Source of the DNA: Fictibacillus sp. FJAT-27399
Lineage (GTDB): Bacteria > Bacillota > Bacilli > Bacillales > Fictibacillaceae
Assembly: GCF_001510655.1 (NCBI RefSeq)
Contig: NZ_LMVC01000002.1
Span: forward strand, 1,269,139 to 1,333,138
Length of the DNA: 64,000 bases
Direction of reading: 5' to 3'
The notes beneath the pieces were generated by a model, which saw only the letters and a program-made list of their open reading frames with translations, searched no databases and was not told where the DNA came from. The position numbers and the translations under genes are program-made. Below are positions 17,641 to 26,910 of the stretch, in pieces (positions within the stretch are counted from its first letter, which is position 1; the number at the start of each line of letters is the position of its first letter).

Positions 17641-17697
17641 TTTGGTTCAATTAATTGGACTTTGGTTCAATTCTCCTCGATTTTGGTTCAATTCGCC
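17641..17697. repeat. Three tandem TTTGGTTCAATT phrases
   Basis: The 12-mer TTTGGTTCAATT occurs at about 17641, 17661 and 17682, a period of 20-21 bp, in the space between the GNAT gene and the MFS gene. It lies in a 250-bp intergenic stretch (17502-17755) in which I see no gene. Confidence 0.8.
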
Positions 17698-17710
17698 GAC
17701 GAGACACCAT

Positions 17711-17742
17711 AAAAAAGGCTGCCGAGTCTCCTCGACAGCCTC
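17711..17742 (-). terminator. Terminator of the ectoine-type operon
   Basis: GGCTGCCGAG / CTCGACAGCC, with T6 on the minus strand, directly after the second MFS gene. It is nearly the same as the terminator at 19299-19328. Confidence 0.85.
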
Positions 17743-17755
17743 ATTAAATACAGTT

Positions 17756-19210
17756 TTACGCTTGTTTACTCTCACCAACCGGTTTTCCCTCACTAGCTGG
17801 CACTTCTTCTTCCCACCATAAAGCTTCATCAGGATCCCGCAAGATCTCTTTGATCTCGCCTGGGTCTTCAACAGCTGGAAGAGATCCACGCAATGAACGG
17901 CCTGCTGTTTCTTTGACAAAGAAAGCTACAACAACAATACCGATCGTACAGACCGCCATTAAATAATAGGCCGGCAGCAGTTTATTATTGGTTTCTTTCA
18001 CCAGCCAGGCAACAATGAGCGGAGTCGTTCCGCCAAAGATGGAAGTAGATACATTGTAAGTAATGGCTAGTGATCCATATCGAACGTTTGTAAAAAATAA
18101 AGAAGGAAGTGTTGCCGGGAGCGTTCCCTGAAAAGCGGTGAGCAGACATCCCAAAATCAGCACTCCGAAGAAGGCATTATTGCCATTTTCATTCCCCGCC
18201 AGCATAAAGGCCGGTATGCTTAAAATAATGGTTAGAATCAAAGCTCCTATCAAAATTTTATTTCTTCCAATCCGGTCACCCAAATACCCCATTCCCAAAA
18301 CGAAAGGAATCATAATAACCATCACAATGAGAATGAGCAGCAGCCCTTTTGTTTCTCCATAACCGATCTGTTCAGAAAGGTAAGTCGGCATATAGGTTAG
18401 CACCATGTAGACAATTGTATTGTAAAAGAGAACAATGCCTACACAGATCAATAGGGACCTCCAATGATTGAGGAAAATTTCTTTAAGAGACGAATCCTTT
18501 TTCTTTTCCTCTTGTTCTTCCTCCATTGCCTGAAAAGCAGGTGTTTCCTCGAGGTGAGAACGGAAATATAAACCGATTAAACCTAGTGGAGCTGCAATAA
18601 AGAACGGAATTCTCCAGCCCCATTCCAGCATGGTTTCCGAACCTAGAATAAAGGTCAGCAGGGTCACAAGCCCTGAACCAGCAATATAGCCGGCCAAAGT
18701 TCCTACCTCTAAAACGCTTGACATAAAACTGCGCTTTTTATCCGGAGTTGATTCTGCAATAAACGTCATGGCCCCAGCGTATTCTCCGCCGGTTGAGAAG
18801 CCTTGCACCAATCTGGCAACCAGCAGAAGGATGGGCGCCGCAATCCCGATAGACTTATAGCCGGGTATTAGCCCGAGGCTGAGTGTTGCAATCGCCATCA
18901 TGATCAATGTAATGGCCAGTACCTTTTTTCGCCCTAAACGGTCACCCATTATTCCAAACACTACACCGCCGATCGGCCTCGCGATAAATGCTACTGCAAA
19001 TGTCGCAAAAGCATAAATCACCTGGGCAGAAGAATCGACTTCAGGAAAAAAAACTTTGCCAATGGTTACCGCTAAATAAGAATAAATACCAAAATCAAAC
19101 CATTCCATGGCATTACCAAGCGAGGTCCCCAGGATCGATTGTTTTGCGATTTTTGTATCAACAACCGTAATATCTTCTTTTTGTAATCTATTACTATTTT
19201 TTCTATCCAC
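17756..19210 (-). CDS. MFS transporter, metabolite:H+ symporter type (ProP-like), copy 2
   Basis: About 484 residues and 12 membrane segments. GNAMEWFDFGIYSYLAVTIG, FIARPIGGVVFG and MGDRLGRKK are signatures of the metabolite:H+ symporter branch that includes ProP. GFSTGGEYAGAM is the loop-4/TM5 motif of the same family. The start is GTG at 19210, five bases after AGGAGGCACG. Last gene of the catabolic cluster, separated from copy 1 by a terminator-like hairpin. In this context the likely cargo is ectoine or a related zwitterion, which is inference. The acidic C-terminus resembles that of copy 1. Confidence 0.85.
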   Translation of the reverse strand: MDRKNSNRLQKEDITVVDTKIAKQSILGTSLGNAMEWFDFGIYSYLAVTIGKVFFPEVDSSAQVIYAFATFAVAFIARPIGGVVFGIMGDRLGRKKVLAITLIMMAIATLSLGLIPGYKSIGIAAPILLLVARLVQGFSTGGEYAGAMTFIAESTPDKKRSFMSSVLEVGTLAGYIAGSGLVTLLTFILGSETMLEWGWRIPFFIAAPLGLIGLYFRSHLEETPAFQAMEEEQEEKKKDSSLKEIFLNHWRSLLICVGIVLFYNTIVYMVLTYMPTYLSEQIGYGETKGLLLILIVMVIMIPFVLGMGYLGDRIGRNKILIGALILTIILSIPAFMLAGNENGNNAFFGVLILGCLLTAFQGTLPATLPSLFFTNVRYGSLAITYNVSTSIFGGTTPLIVAWLVKETNNKLLPAYYLMAVCTIGIVVVAFFVKETAGRSLRGSLPAVEDPGEIKEILRDPDEALWWEEEVPASEGKPVGESKQA

Positions 19211-19298
19211 AGCGTGCCTCCTCATACTGCATAAAATTAAAAAGTTGTTGTACTAAACCTTTTCCCTAAATCGATCCCAAACTAACCATTTTCATATA

Positions 19299-19328
19299 AA
19301 AAGGCTGCCGAGTCAGCCTCGGCAGCCT
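19299..19328 (-). terminator. Terminator after MFS copy 1
   Basis: AGGCTGCCGAG - TCAG - CCTCGGCAGCCT; on the minus strand a T-run follows. It is a sequence relative of the hairpin after copy 2. Confidence 0.85.
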
Positions 19329-19351
19329 GCAACAGTTTTATCGGATGTTTC

Positions 19352-20830
19352 CTATATTTTCTGCTGAGATCCCAAAATGCTTATTTTTTCTTTCAATGCT
19401 GCTCTTTCATTTCTCTCCCGAACTTCTTCCTTCCACCACAAAGCTTCCTCTGAATTCATTAGTATTTCCTTTATCTCACCAGGATCTTCTACAGCGGGGT
19501 ACGATCCCCTTAATGACCTTCCTGCTGTTTCTTTAACGAATAATGCTACTACAAAAATCCCGATAACACAGACCGTGATCAAATAATAAGCCGGCAGCAT
19601 ACTGTTATTCGTTGCTTTAACGAGCCATGCTACGATTAAAGGTGTAGTTCCGCCAAAGATGGAGGTTGAAACATTGTACGTTATCGCCAAGGAACCATAT
19701 CGTACCTCTGTGAAAAAAAACGACGGCAATGCAGCAGGTAATGTGCCTTGAAAGGCTGTAAACAAACAGCTCAGGGTCAGCAATCCCAGAAAAGCCAAAA
19801 TGCTTGAACCCGTGCCCATCATGAGGAACGCCGGAATGCTGAGTACGATCGTACCGATTAACGCTCCTTTAATCAGGCGGTTTCTTCCAATCCGATCACC
19901 CCAGTATCCCATTGCCAAAACAAAGGGAATCATTGCAATCATGACAAATAGGATGAGGACCAGCCCCTTTGTTTCACCAAAACCAAGCTGTTCTGATAAA
20001 TAAGAGGGCATATACGTAAGAATCATATAGTTTATGGTGTTATAGAAAAAAACGACGCCAATGCAAATCAAAAGGGAACGCCAGTGCTCCGTAAAAATAT
20101 GTTTCAGGGAGGTTTGCTGTTTCCTCTCTTTTGCCGATTCCTTCATCGCCTGGAATGCCGGGGTTTCTTCCAGATGCGATCTGAAATAAAACCCGATCAG
20201 CCCTAAAGGTGCGGCAATTAAGAAAGGAATTCTCCAGCCCCATTCAAGCATAGTTTCAGATCCAAGCAGAAAGGTAAGCAGAGTAACTAATCCCGATCCG
20301 GCGATGAACCCGACAAGTGTTCCGACTTCAAGGCCGCTTGACATAAACCCTCGTTTCTTATCAGGTGTAGATTCAGCGATAAACGTCATCGCACCTGCAT
20401 ACTCTCCTCCGGTAGAAAAGCCTTGTATCATTCTTGCAACAAGCAATAAAACTGGTGCTGCGGCTCCGATCGTTGCATAGCCCGGAATGAGTCCGATGCT
20501 TAATGTGGCAATGGCCATCATGATTAACGTTATGGCCAAAACTTTCTTTCGGCCTAAACGGTCACCCATCATTCCAAACACTATACCGCCGATCGGCCTC
20601 GCGATAAATGCCACCGCAAACGTTGCAAAAGCATAGATTAACTGGGCAGAAGGATCGATTTCAGGGAAAAATACTTTACCAATCGTAACCGCTAAGTAGG
20701 AATAGATGCCAAAATCAAACCACTCCATGGCATTGCCAAGAGATGTTCCAAATATTGATTTTTTCGCAATTTTATTGTCAACAACTGTGATATCCTCTTT
20801 GGTCAGCTTTTCTATTTGTCCTCTTTCCAC
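19352..20830 (-). CDS. MFS transporter, metabolite:H+ symporter type (ProP-like), copy 1
   Basis: About 492 residues, strikingly similar along its whole length to the downstream copy: the shared segments KEDITVVD, GNAMEWFDFGIYSYLAVTIG and GSLAITYNVSTSIFGG are identical. The start is GTG at 20830 after AGGAGGTACG, the same arrangement as copy 2; an upstream ATG at 20878 lacks a good ribosome site. It follows the aldehyde dehydrogenase closely, so it belongs to the same transcription unit as the catabolic enzymes. Confidence 0.87.
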   Translation of the reverse strand: MERGQIEKLTKEDITVVDNKIAKKSIFGTSLGNAMEWFDFGIYSYLAVTIGKVFFPEIDPSAQLIYAFATFAVAFIARPIGGIVFGMMGDRLGRKKVLAITLIMMAIATLSIGLIPGYATIGAAAPVLLLVARMIQGFSTGGEYAGAMTFIAESTPDKKRGFMSSGLEVGTLVGFIAGSGLVTLLTFLLGSETMLEWGWRIPFLIAAPLGLIGFYFRSHLEETPAFQAMKESAKERKQQTSLKHIFTEHWRSLLICIGVVFFYNTINYMILTYMPSYLSEQLGFGETKGLVLILFVMIAMIPFVLAMGYWGDRIGRNRLIKGALIGTIVLSIPAFLMMGTGSSILAFLGLLTLSCLFTAFQGTLPAALPSFFFTEVRYGSLAITYNVSTSIFGGTTPLIVAWLVKATNNSMLPAYYLITVCVIGIFVVALFVKETAGRSLRGSYPAVEDPGEIKEILMNSEEALWWKEEVRERNERAALKEKISILGSQQKI

Positions 20831-20884
20831 ATCGTACCTCCTCTTAATACCGTAAATCTTGCTTGTTTTCTCACTCATCTCTTT

Positions 20885-22324
20885 TCAGTTAGATAGTTTA
20901 TAACAAACGACTTTTGGTTCTGTCATTTCTTGTATCGCAAATTTAATTCCTTCCCGTCCCAAGCCTGACTTCTTCACCCCGCCAAACGGCATGGCATCGA
21001 TTCGGTAGTCACTGCTGTCGTTGATCATGATGCCTCCTACATCCATCCTGGCAATCGCTTTTTGAGCTTTATCAATGTTTTTTGTAAAAATACCTGCCTG
21101 CAGTCCGTAGCTTACTTCATTGGATTTTTCAATGGCCTCATCCACATCCGCAACAGCGTATAGGAGTACAACCGGGCCAAAAATTTCTTCTTTTGCAATT
21201 GTGCTGTCATCCGGAATATTCTTTAGAACGGTCGGAGAATAAAACGCTTGATTACGCTTGCCTCCTGTCAGCAGTTCAGCCCCTTTATCAACGGCTTCAT
21301 TCACAAGACTCTCTACACGCATCGCCTCCTTTTCAGTGATTAGCGGACCTATATCGGTAAGCTCTGACAGCTTATCGCCTACGATATACTGTTTTGTTCG
21401 CGTAACAAACGACTTTTCAAAATCGGACATAATGCTCTGCTGAACATAGATTCTCTGCACACTCAGGCAGTTTTGGCCGGCTGCCCAATAGGCTCCGGAG
21501 ACTGTGGATTCAACGGCATCATGCAAGTCCGCATCTTCCAGAACAATAACCGGAGAATTAGAGCCGAGTTCCATACTCACCTTTTTTAAGCCGGCTTTTC
21601 TTACAATCTCTTCTCCAGCCTCTACTCCTCCTGTAAAGGAAATCATCCGAATGGCTGGGTGAGTGACAAGAACATCTCCAATCTCGCTTCCATGTCCCGT
21701 AATGACGGACAATACTTTTGTAGGCAGCCCCCCATGGGCAAATGCCTCAGCAAGCAGCAGCGCACTTAGCGGAGTGACCGTTGCCGGCTTTACGATGATA
21801 GCGTTTCCTGAAGCAATTGCCGGCCCTACTTTATGGGCGACCAGGTTCAGGGGGTCATTAAATGGAGTGATCGCGCCAATGATTCCAATTGGAAAACGCT
21901 GATAGTAGCCGACCCGGTTGTTGTTCCCTTCCATTTGGTCAAAGGGAATGGTCTCCCCCTGAATCCTTCTTGCCTCTTCTGCACTGATACGGAGGGTCTG
22001 AATGCATCTTTCGGTTTCTTTTGCAGCTTCACGGATCGTCTTGCTGCCTTCCTTCGCAATGGTCAAAGCGTACTTTTCTTTATTGGCTTCAATGTAGTCT
22101 GCCGCTTTATGAATGACAGCCATCCGTTCATACACCGGCATGGCGGCGGCAATCTTTGCTCCTTCTTTTGCGTGCTCAATACAAGCCAGCATATCTTCTC
22201 TTGAAGCTGCAGGAACAGTGTCTATCATTCTGTTATCCTGCGGGTCCCGAACCTCAATGGTTCTATCACGGTGTACCCATTTTCCTGCTAAAAACATCTT
22301 TTGGCCAGCAACCTGAGTCGTCAT
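20885..22324 (-). CDS. Aldehyde dehydrogenase (proposed aspartate-semialdehyde to aspartate step)
   Basis: 479 residues, NAD(P) aldehyde dehydrogenase superfamily. TPFNDPLNLVAHKVGPA, ISFTGG, MELGSNSPVIVLED (general-base glutamate) and AAGQNCLSVQR (catalytic cysteine) are all present. In ectoine-degradation clusters a dehydrogenase of this superfamily (DoeC/Ssd) oxidises aspartate semialdehyde to aspartate; the position in this operon supports the same role, but the substrate is inferred. ATG at 22324 is used, six bases after GGCGGGG. Confidence 0.85.
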   Translation of the reverse strand: MTTQVAGQKMFLAGKWVHRDRTIEVRDPQDNRMIDTVPAASREDMLACIEHAKEGAKIAAAMPVYERMAVIHKAADYIEANKEKYALTIAKEGSKTIREAAKETERCIQTLRISAEEARRIQGETIPFDQMEGNNNRVGYYQRFPIGIIGAITPFNDPLNLVAHKVGPAIASGNAIIVKPATVTPLSALLLAEAFAHGGLPTKVLSVITGHGSEIGDVLVTHPAIRMISFTGGVEAGEEIVRKAGLKKVSMELGSNSPVIVLEDADLHDAVESTVSGAYWAAGQNCLSVQRIYVQQSIMSDFEKSFVTRTKQYIVGDKLSELTDIGPLITEKEAMRVESLVNEAVDKGAELLTGGKRNQAFYSPTVLKNIPDDSTIAKEEIFGPVVLLYAVADVDEAIEKSNEVSYGLQAGIFTKNIDKAQKAIARMDVGGIMINDSSDYRIDAMPFGGVKKSGLGREGIKFAIQEMTEPKVVCYKLSN

Positions 22325-22346
22325 CAACATCCCCGCCTTCCACTGT

Positions 22347-23402
22347 TTAAATGTTTACGAGTTTTCTTTCGCGATCAATGTTAATTAAATCGATTAACAA
22401 GGAAAAGCCTGTTTCAACCTTACCTGCACCTGCTCCGCTTAGCGTAACAGTTCCTAAGAGATCACAATCATAAGCAATGGCGTTTACAGCTCCGCTGATG
22501 GAAGCAAGCGGATCAGTCATATCGATCTTTTCAGGAGCGATAGAAGCATTAACTTTCCCGTTTTCTTTACGAGCTTTGGCCAGCAGTTTCCACCGTTTCC
22601 CTTCGGCTTTTGCCTCTTCAATATCCTTCAGGGTGAGATCTGTAATCCCCCGGCATGATACTTCTTCTACCAGCAAAGGTTCGTTCATCACATAGTTTGA
22701 CAGAATGGTAATCTTATATCGCGCATCATAGCCCTCAACATCACTGGTTGGATCGGCTTCTGCATAACCCAGTTTTTGGGCTTCTTTCAACGCTTCCTCA
22801 TACATTACTCCCTCTTCTTCCATCTTGGTTAAGATAAAATTGGTAGTACCGTTTAAGATGCCGCGAATTTCTGTAATCTCATTCCCCGCCAAAGCGGCAG
22901 CAGGCATCCTTAATGAAGGGGTTCCGCTCATAACTGTTCCCTCAAATCCCCAGTACACGCCTTCCCCTTTTGCCAATTCAGAAAGCTCCTTATACGCCAA
23001 TGCAACCGGGCCCTTATTGGTCATGACCACATTTTTTTTCGCCAAGAATGCCGTCCGGCAATGATCGATGGCAGGCTGTCCTGTACGTACATCGGTATAG
23101 GAAACCTCAATAATGGTATCCGCATTAGTTTCACGAATGGTCCTTAGGCTGTCCCAGCCGGTCACGAGGCCAGGGACCGGCGGGTAGTTTTCCAGATTTC
23201 CAGTATTCCGCAGCACTTGTAAAACCGTATTAATGTTCAGACCGTTTGGGTGATAGATTGAACCTTTGTTAAAATCAGAGATGGCCACAATTTCAGCTTC
23301 AAAATGCTCATTAGCCTTTAAATCTTCGTGCTTGTCCCTTAGAATTTCAGCCAATCCCTGGCCGACTGTTCCAAACCCAATAAAAGCAAGTTTATGTGCC
23401 AT
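22347..23402 (-). CDS. hom: Homoserine dehydrogenase
   Basis: 351 residues. The Rossmann motif is AFIGFGTVGQGLAEIL; the catalytic region includes KNVVMTNKGPVAL, ILNGTTNFILTKMEEEG and YAEADPTSDVEGYDA, all characteristic. There is no C-terminal ACT domain, so it is unlikely to be feedback-inhibited by threonine like the biosynthetic enzyme. It interconverts homoserine and aspartate semialdehyde. It overlaps the M20 gene by 11 bp and sits in a catabolic operon, where it would link aspartate semialdehyde to homoserine. Confidence 0.88.
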   Translation of the reverse strand: MAHKLAFIGFGTVGQGLAEILRDKHEDLKANEHFEAEIVAISDFNKGSIYHPNGLNINTVLQVLRNTGNLENYPPVPGLVTGWDSLRTIRETNADTIIEVSYTDVRTGQPAIDHCRTAFLAKKNVVMTNKGPVALAYKELSELAKGEGVYWGFEGTVMSGTPSLRMPAAALAGNEITEIRGILNGTTNFILTKMEEEGVMYEEALKEAQKLGYAEADPTSDVEGYDARYKITILSNYVMNEPLLVEEVSCRGITDLTLKDIEEAKAEGKRWKLLAKARKENGKVNASIAPEKIDMTDPLASISGAVNAIAYDCDLLGTVTLSGAGAGKVETGFSLLIDLINIDRERKLVNI

Positions 23403-24639
23403 ATGTGTCTACCTCCACCTTTTCACGGCTTGGCAGGAATACCTCGCCTTTTAAATACTTTATAGCTGTCTGTGCTAGAATCGCTGTCCCGATTGGCAGG
23501 CAGTCTTCATTTATATCAAAAAATGGAGTGTGCAAATCTCTCTGGTCTTGTCCTTGCTCGGCACATCCCAAAAAGAACATGGCACCCGGCATTTTCTGTG
23601 TTACATATCCAAAATCTTCTCCGCCCATTCCAAACGGGCCTCTTTTAATCGTGATTTCGGGATAAAGCTCTCTTGCCGCCTCCATAAACCACTTGTTGAT
23701 GGTTTTATGATTCTTCAGCGCAGGCTCGCCCCGGTCTACTTTGAAAGAGTACTCTCCTCCTAGAGGCTGAACAATCGAAAACGCCTTTTCCAATTCTGAG
23801 GCGAGCATGCCGCGTATTTCAGGTGAATAGCTGCGAATCGTTCCCGATATGGATACCTCGGTAGGAATAATATTGCTTGCCGAACCCGCATGGATCTCAC
23901 CTATGCTGATCACGGCTGACTCCATTGCCGATACTTTCCGTGCCACAATGCCATGCAGTGCCTGCATGACAGGCCCCAGCATCCAAATGGGGTCGGTTCC
24001 CTGTTCAGGATAAGCACCGTGTCCTCCTGTTCCATAAATTTTGCCCTGGAACACATCAACATTGGCCATGCTGTAGCCATCGTTCACTTGAATAGCACCA
24101 GCCGGAAGCCAAGGGCACATATGGAGGGCTATGGCTGCGTCTGCTTCATCATAGACTCCTGCCTGAACCATATACGGAGAACCTGAAAGTCCTTGTTCAT
24201 CAATGCTTTCTTCTGCCGGCTGAAAAACAAATTTTACCGTACCCTGTATATCTCCCCGTTCAAATGCATCTGCCAGAAGGCTGGCAACCCCCAGCAGGAT
24301 GGACGTATGGGCATCATGACCGCAAGCATGCATCACACCCTCGTTCCCGGATTTGTAACCAATTGCATTTTTCTCATGAATGGGTAAGGCATCCATGTCT
24401 GCGCGGATACCGATGACCGGTCCTTCCCCTGAGGTAAGGGTTCCTACAACACCAGTGGGAACACCCACTCCGATCTCCGTTTTCATTCCGGGAATCCGCC
24501 TTAATGTTTCTGCCACAAGGCTTGACGTTTCAAATTCCTGAAAACTGACTTCAGGGTTTTGATGGATCTGCCGCCTCCATGCAATCAATTTTTCATTCAA
24601 CCCTTTTACCGAAGCAGCAACAAACTGATGATTTGCCAT
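23392..24639 (-). CDS. M20-family amidohydrolase (candidate N-acetyl-diaminobutyrate deacetylase)
   Basis: 415 residues, M20D metallopeptidase/amidohydrolase. Metal-binding motifs seen are GIRADMDALP, MHACGHDAHTSILLG and FVFQPAEES, with GMGGEDFGYV near the C-terminus. The subfamily removes acyl groups from amino acids (hippurate, N-acetyl-diaminopimelate). In known ectoine pathways the deacetylase DoeB/EutE belongs to the unrelated aspartoacylase family; none is present here, so this enzyme may do that step. That is inference from context. Confidence 0.88.
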   Translation of the reverse strand: MANHQFVAASVKGLNEKLIAWRRQIHQNPEVSFQEFETSSLVAETLRRIPGMKTEIGVGVPTGVVGTLTSGEGPVIGIRADMDALPIHEKNAIGYKSGNEGVMHACGHDAHTSILLGVASLLADAFERGDIQGTVKFVFQPAEESIDEQGLSGSPYMVQAGVYDEADAAIALHMCPWLPAGAIQVNDGYSMANVDVFQGKIYGTGGHGAYPEQGTDPIWMLGPVMQALHGIVARKVSAMESAVISIGEIHAGSASNIIPTEVSISGTIRSYSPEIRGMLASELEKAFSIVQPLGGEYSFKVDRGEPALKNHKTINKWFMEAARELYPEITIKRGPFGMGGEDFGYVTQKMPGAMFFLGCAEQGQDQRDLHTPFFDINEDCLPIGTAILAQTAIKYLKGEVFLPSREKVEVDTYGT

Positions 24640-24674
24640 TTGTCATTCATCTCCTCAAACACACTTGCTATCTT

Positions 24675-25874
24675 TTAGACTTTTAAAGCAATTTCCACAT
24701 GTTGAAAAGCCTGCTCAAAGTCTGCAATAATATCTTCGATGTCCTCTATGCCGCAGGAGATGCGGATCAATCCTTCAGGAATTCCCATCGCCGCCCGTTC
24801 TTCCGGTGTACATTCCACGTGGCTTGTCGTACGTGCAGGGCCGACGGTTGTTTCCACTGCGCCAAGATTGGCCGCACGGTTAGCAAATTGCAATTTTGGA
24901 AGCAGGTCCCTGACCGTTTCGACGCCTCCTTTTACCGCAAAGCTGAGCATTCCGCCAAATCCCTTCATCTGCTTTTTCGCAATTTCATGGTTTGGATGTG
25001 TTTCAAGTCCAGGATAATAAACTCCTTCTACCAAGTCTTGCGTTTGGAGGAATTTAGCAAGCTCCATTGCATTTTCACTTTGCTGGCGAACACGCAGCTG
25101 AAGGGTTTTCATCCCCCTTAAGATGAGGTAAGCAGCCATCGGATCCATCGTTGCTCCGTTGATTTCACGGAAATGATAGATTTTTTCCACCAATTCCCCC
25201 GAACCGCAGACTACGCCTCCAAGCGCATCGGCATGTCCTCCCAAAAATTTGGTCGCACTATGGATGACAAGATCTGCTCCCAAAGCGAGCGGATTCTGGT
25301 TGATCGGTGTTCCGAACGTATTGTCAACTACCACTAACGCACCCGCTTCACGTCCTGCTTTGGCCATCCTCTCAATGTCTGTAATTTTAACCGTTGGATT
25401 GGTTGGTGTTTCCAAATACAGAATACTGCAGCCTTTTGCTACTTCTTTTTCAATCTGTTCATGGTTTCCGGTTTCACATAACGCAACCTCGATCTGCTGC
25501 CGGGGGAGGAATTCTGTGAATATTTTATTGGTTCCGCCATAGGTATCCTTGATGGAGACGATCCGGTCACCAGGCACTAAAAAAGTAGAAAGTGTATTGC
25601 TGATCGCTGCCATTCCAGTTGAAAAACTCGTAGCTGCTTCGGCTCCTTCGAGAATTTTTACTTTGTCTTCAAAAGCCTGGACCGTCGGATTTGTGTTTCG
25701 TCCGTATATATGCCCTTTTTTCTTCCCGATGGCGACGTCATACCATTCATCCATATCGTCGTAGCCATACGCTACACTTAGAACGACCGGCACCTGAGTA
25801 GCACCGTGCACCAAATACTCTTTTTCCCCTGCCCACACGGACTTCGTGCCTGCTTTAACGTTTTGATTTGTCAT
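24675..25874 (-). CDS. Cystathionine gamma-synthase/lyase family PLP enzyme
   Basis: 399 residues, Cys/Met-metabolism PLP family. GHIYGRNTNPTVQAFEDKV, SFSTGMAAISNTL, YLETPTNPT, VVDNTFGTP and IHSATKFLGGHADALGG (Schiff-base lysine in SATK) are all present, with the family's RISCGIED near the end. Members catalyse beta- or gamma-elimination or replacement. The reaction here is not evident. In an ectoine cluster that lacks a diaminobutyrate transaminase it might act on 2,4-diaminobutyrate or a homoserine derivative. Spacing to neighbours is 15-36 bp, so it is in the operon. Confidence 0.85.
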   Translation of the reverse strand: MTNQNVKAGTKSVWAGEKEYLVHGATQVPVVLSVAYGYDDMDEWYDVAIGKKKGHIYGRNTNPTVQAFEDKVKILEGAEAATSFSTGMAAISNTLSTFLVPGDRIVSIKDTYGGTNKIFTEFLPRQQIEVALCETGNHEQIEKEVAKGCSILYLETPTNPTVKITDIERMAKAGREAGALVVVDNTFGTPINQNPLALGADLVIHSATKFLGGHADALGGVVCGSGELVEKIYHFREINGATMDPMAAYLILRGMKTLQLRVRQQSENAMELAKFLQTQDLVEGVYYPGLETHPNHEIAKKQMKGFGGMLSFAVKGGVETVRDLLPKLQFANRAANLGAVETTVGPARTTSHVECTPEERAAMGIPEGLIRISCGIEDIEDIIADFEQAFQHVEIALKV

Positions 25875-25888
25875 GAGATCACTCCTCG

Positions 25889-26893
25889 TTAATTTTTTAA
25901 GGCTGCTTCTTTGTTTTCTATTTTCAAACCAAGTCCTCGTTTCAACATTTCTTGAAAAGCAAACAAAGCGATGGCGGTATCCTGTACTCCTGTTCCGGTT
26001 AAGTCACAGACCGTAATCTGTTCTTCATCCTGCCGGCCTACTGTTTTTTGCGAAGTCAGCTCCCCGAGCTCAACGATAGGTTGTTCACGGGATAAAAGTC
26101 CTCGATCATATGCATGATGAAGTTCGCCCAACCGCTCACATTGAGCGATGGTGTCGCAAACAAGCCGGCCGGCCTGTGCCAATACTTCAGCCTCGAGTTC
26201 CTGCTTGTGCTCGGCGTCCGATCCCATCGCTGTAATATGAATTCCTGGATGGAGCCATTCTGCTTTAATCACCGGTTCCTTTGCCGGCGTTGTTGTAATG
26301 ACGAGATCGCTGTTACGTACAACCGCCTCTGCGCTTTCGACCGCTTTTACCTCAATCCCAAGTTCAGCTGACATTTCCTCAGCATAGGCCTTCGCCCGTT
26401 CAACTGACCGACCATAGACGAGCACCTCTTGAAAGTCCCTTACTAGCCGCAAGGCTTTTACCTGGTATCTCGCCTGGCTTCCTGAGCCGATCACGCCAAC
26501 GGTTTGTATCTTTTCTCTTGATAGATATTTAGCAGCAATAGCACCCGCGGCAGCCGTACGAATATCGGTAAGATAACCGTTATCCAGCAAGATCGCCTTC
26601 GGCACACCTGTTTTTGCACTGATGAGCATCATCAGTCCGCTTCCGCTCGGCAGGCCGATCTGGTAATTGTTAAAAAATCCAGAAGACACTTTAATCGCAA
26701 ACATGTCTTTCCCTTCGACATAGGCGGTTTTCACGTCCACTTCTCCGTTCTGATCATGAACATCAACCCGCATGATAGGCGGCATGGTTACTTTATCTTC
26801 GGCTAGGTAAGAAAAGCCTTCTTCAACAACGGAAAGAGCCTCCGGGTTTAATGAGATATGCTGCTTCAATTCTTGTTCTGTGAAAATATACAT
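25889..26893 (-). CDS. eutC: Ornithine cyclodeaminase/mu-crystallin family protein (EutC-like)
   Basis: 334 residues. KVSSGFFNN, GYLTDIRTAAAGAIAAKYLS and the Rossmann motif VGVIGSGSQARYQVKAL identify the family, which includes EutC of ectoine utilisation. EutC is genetically paired with EutB (present at 30194-31198) and is thought to act on intermediates from hydroxyectoine. ATG at 26893 is preferred, with AAGGG upstream; a GTG at 26905 is also in frame. It begins 17 bp after the ectoine hydrolase gene. The symbol rests on family plus context. Confidence 0.8.
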   Translation of the reverse strand: MYIFTEQELKQHISLNPEALSVVEEGFSYLAEDKVTMPPIMRVDVHDQNGEVDVKTAYVEGKDMFAIKVSSGFFNNYQIGLPSGSGLMMLISAKTGVPKAILLDNGYLTDIRTAAAGAIAAKYLSREKIQTVGVIGSGSQARYQVKALRLVRDFQEVLVYGRSVERAKAYAEEMSAELGIEVKAVESAEAVVRNSDLVITTTPAKEPVIKAEWLHPGIHITAMGSDAEHKQELEAEVLAQAGRLVCDTIAQCERLGELHHAYDRGLLSREQPIVELGELTSQKTVGRQDEEQITVCDLTGTGVQDTAIALFAFQEMLKRGLGLKIENKEAALKN

Positions 26894-26910
26894 TTTTCCC
26901 TTCACCCCTT

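Noticed and set aside
17641..17697. Possible CRISPR array
   Set aside because: Only three 12-bp phrases with very short intervals and no cas genes nearby.
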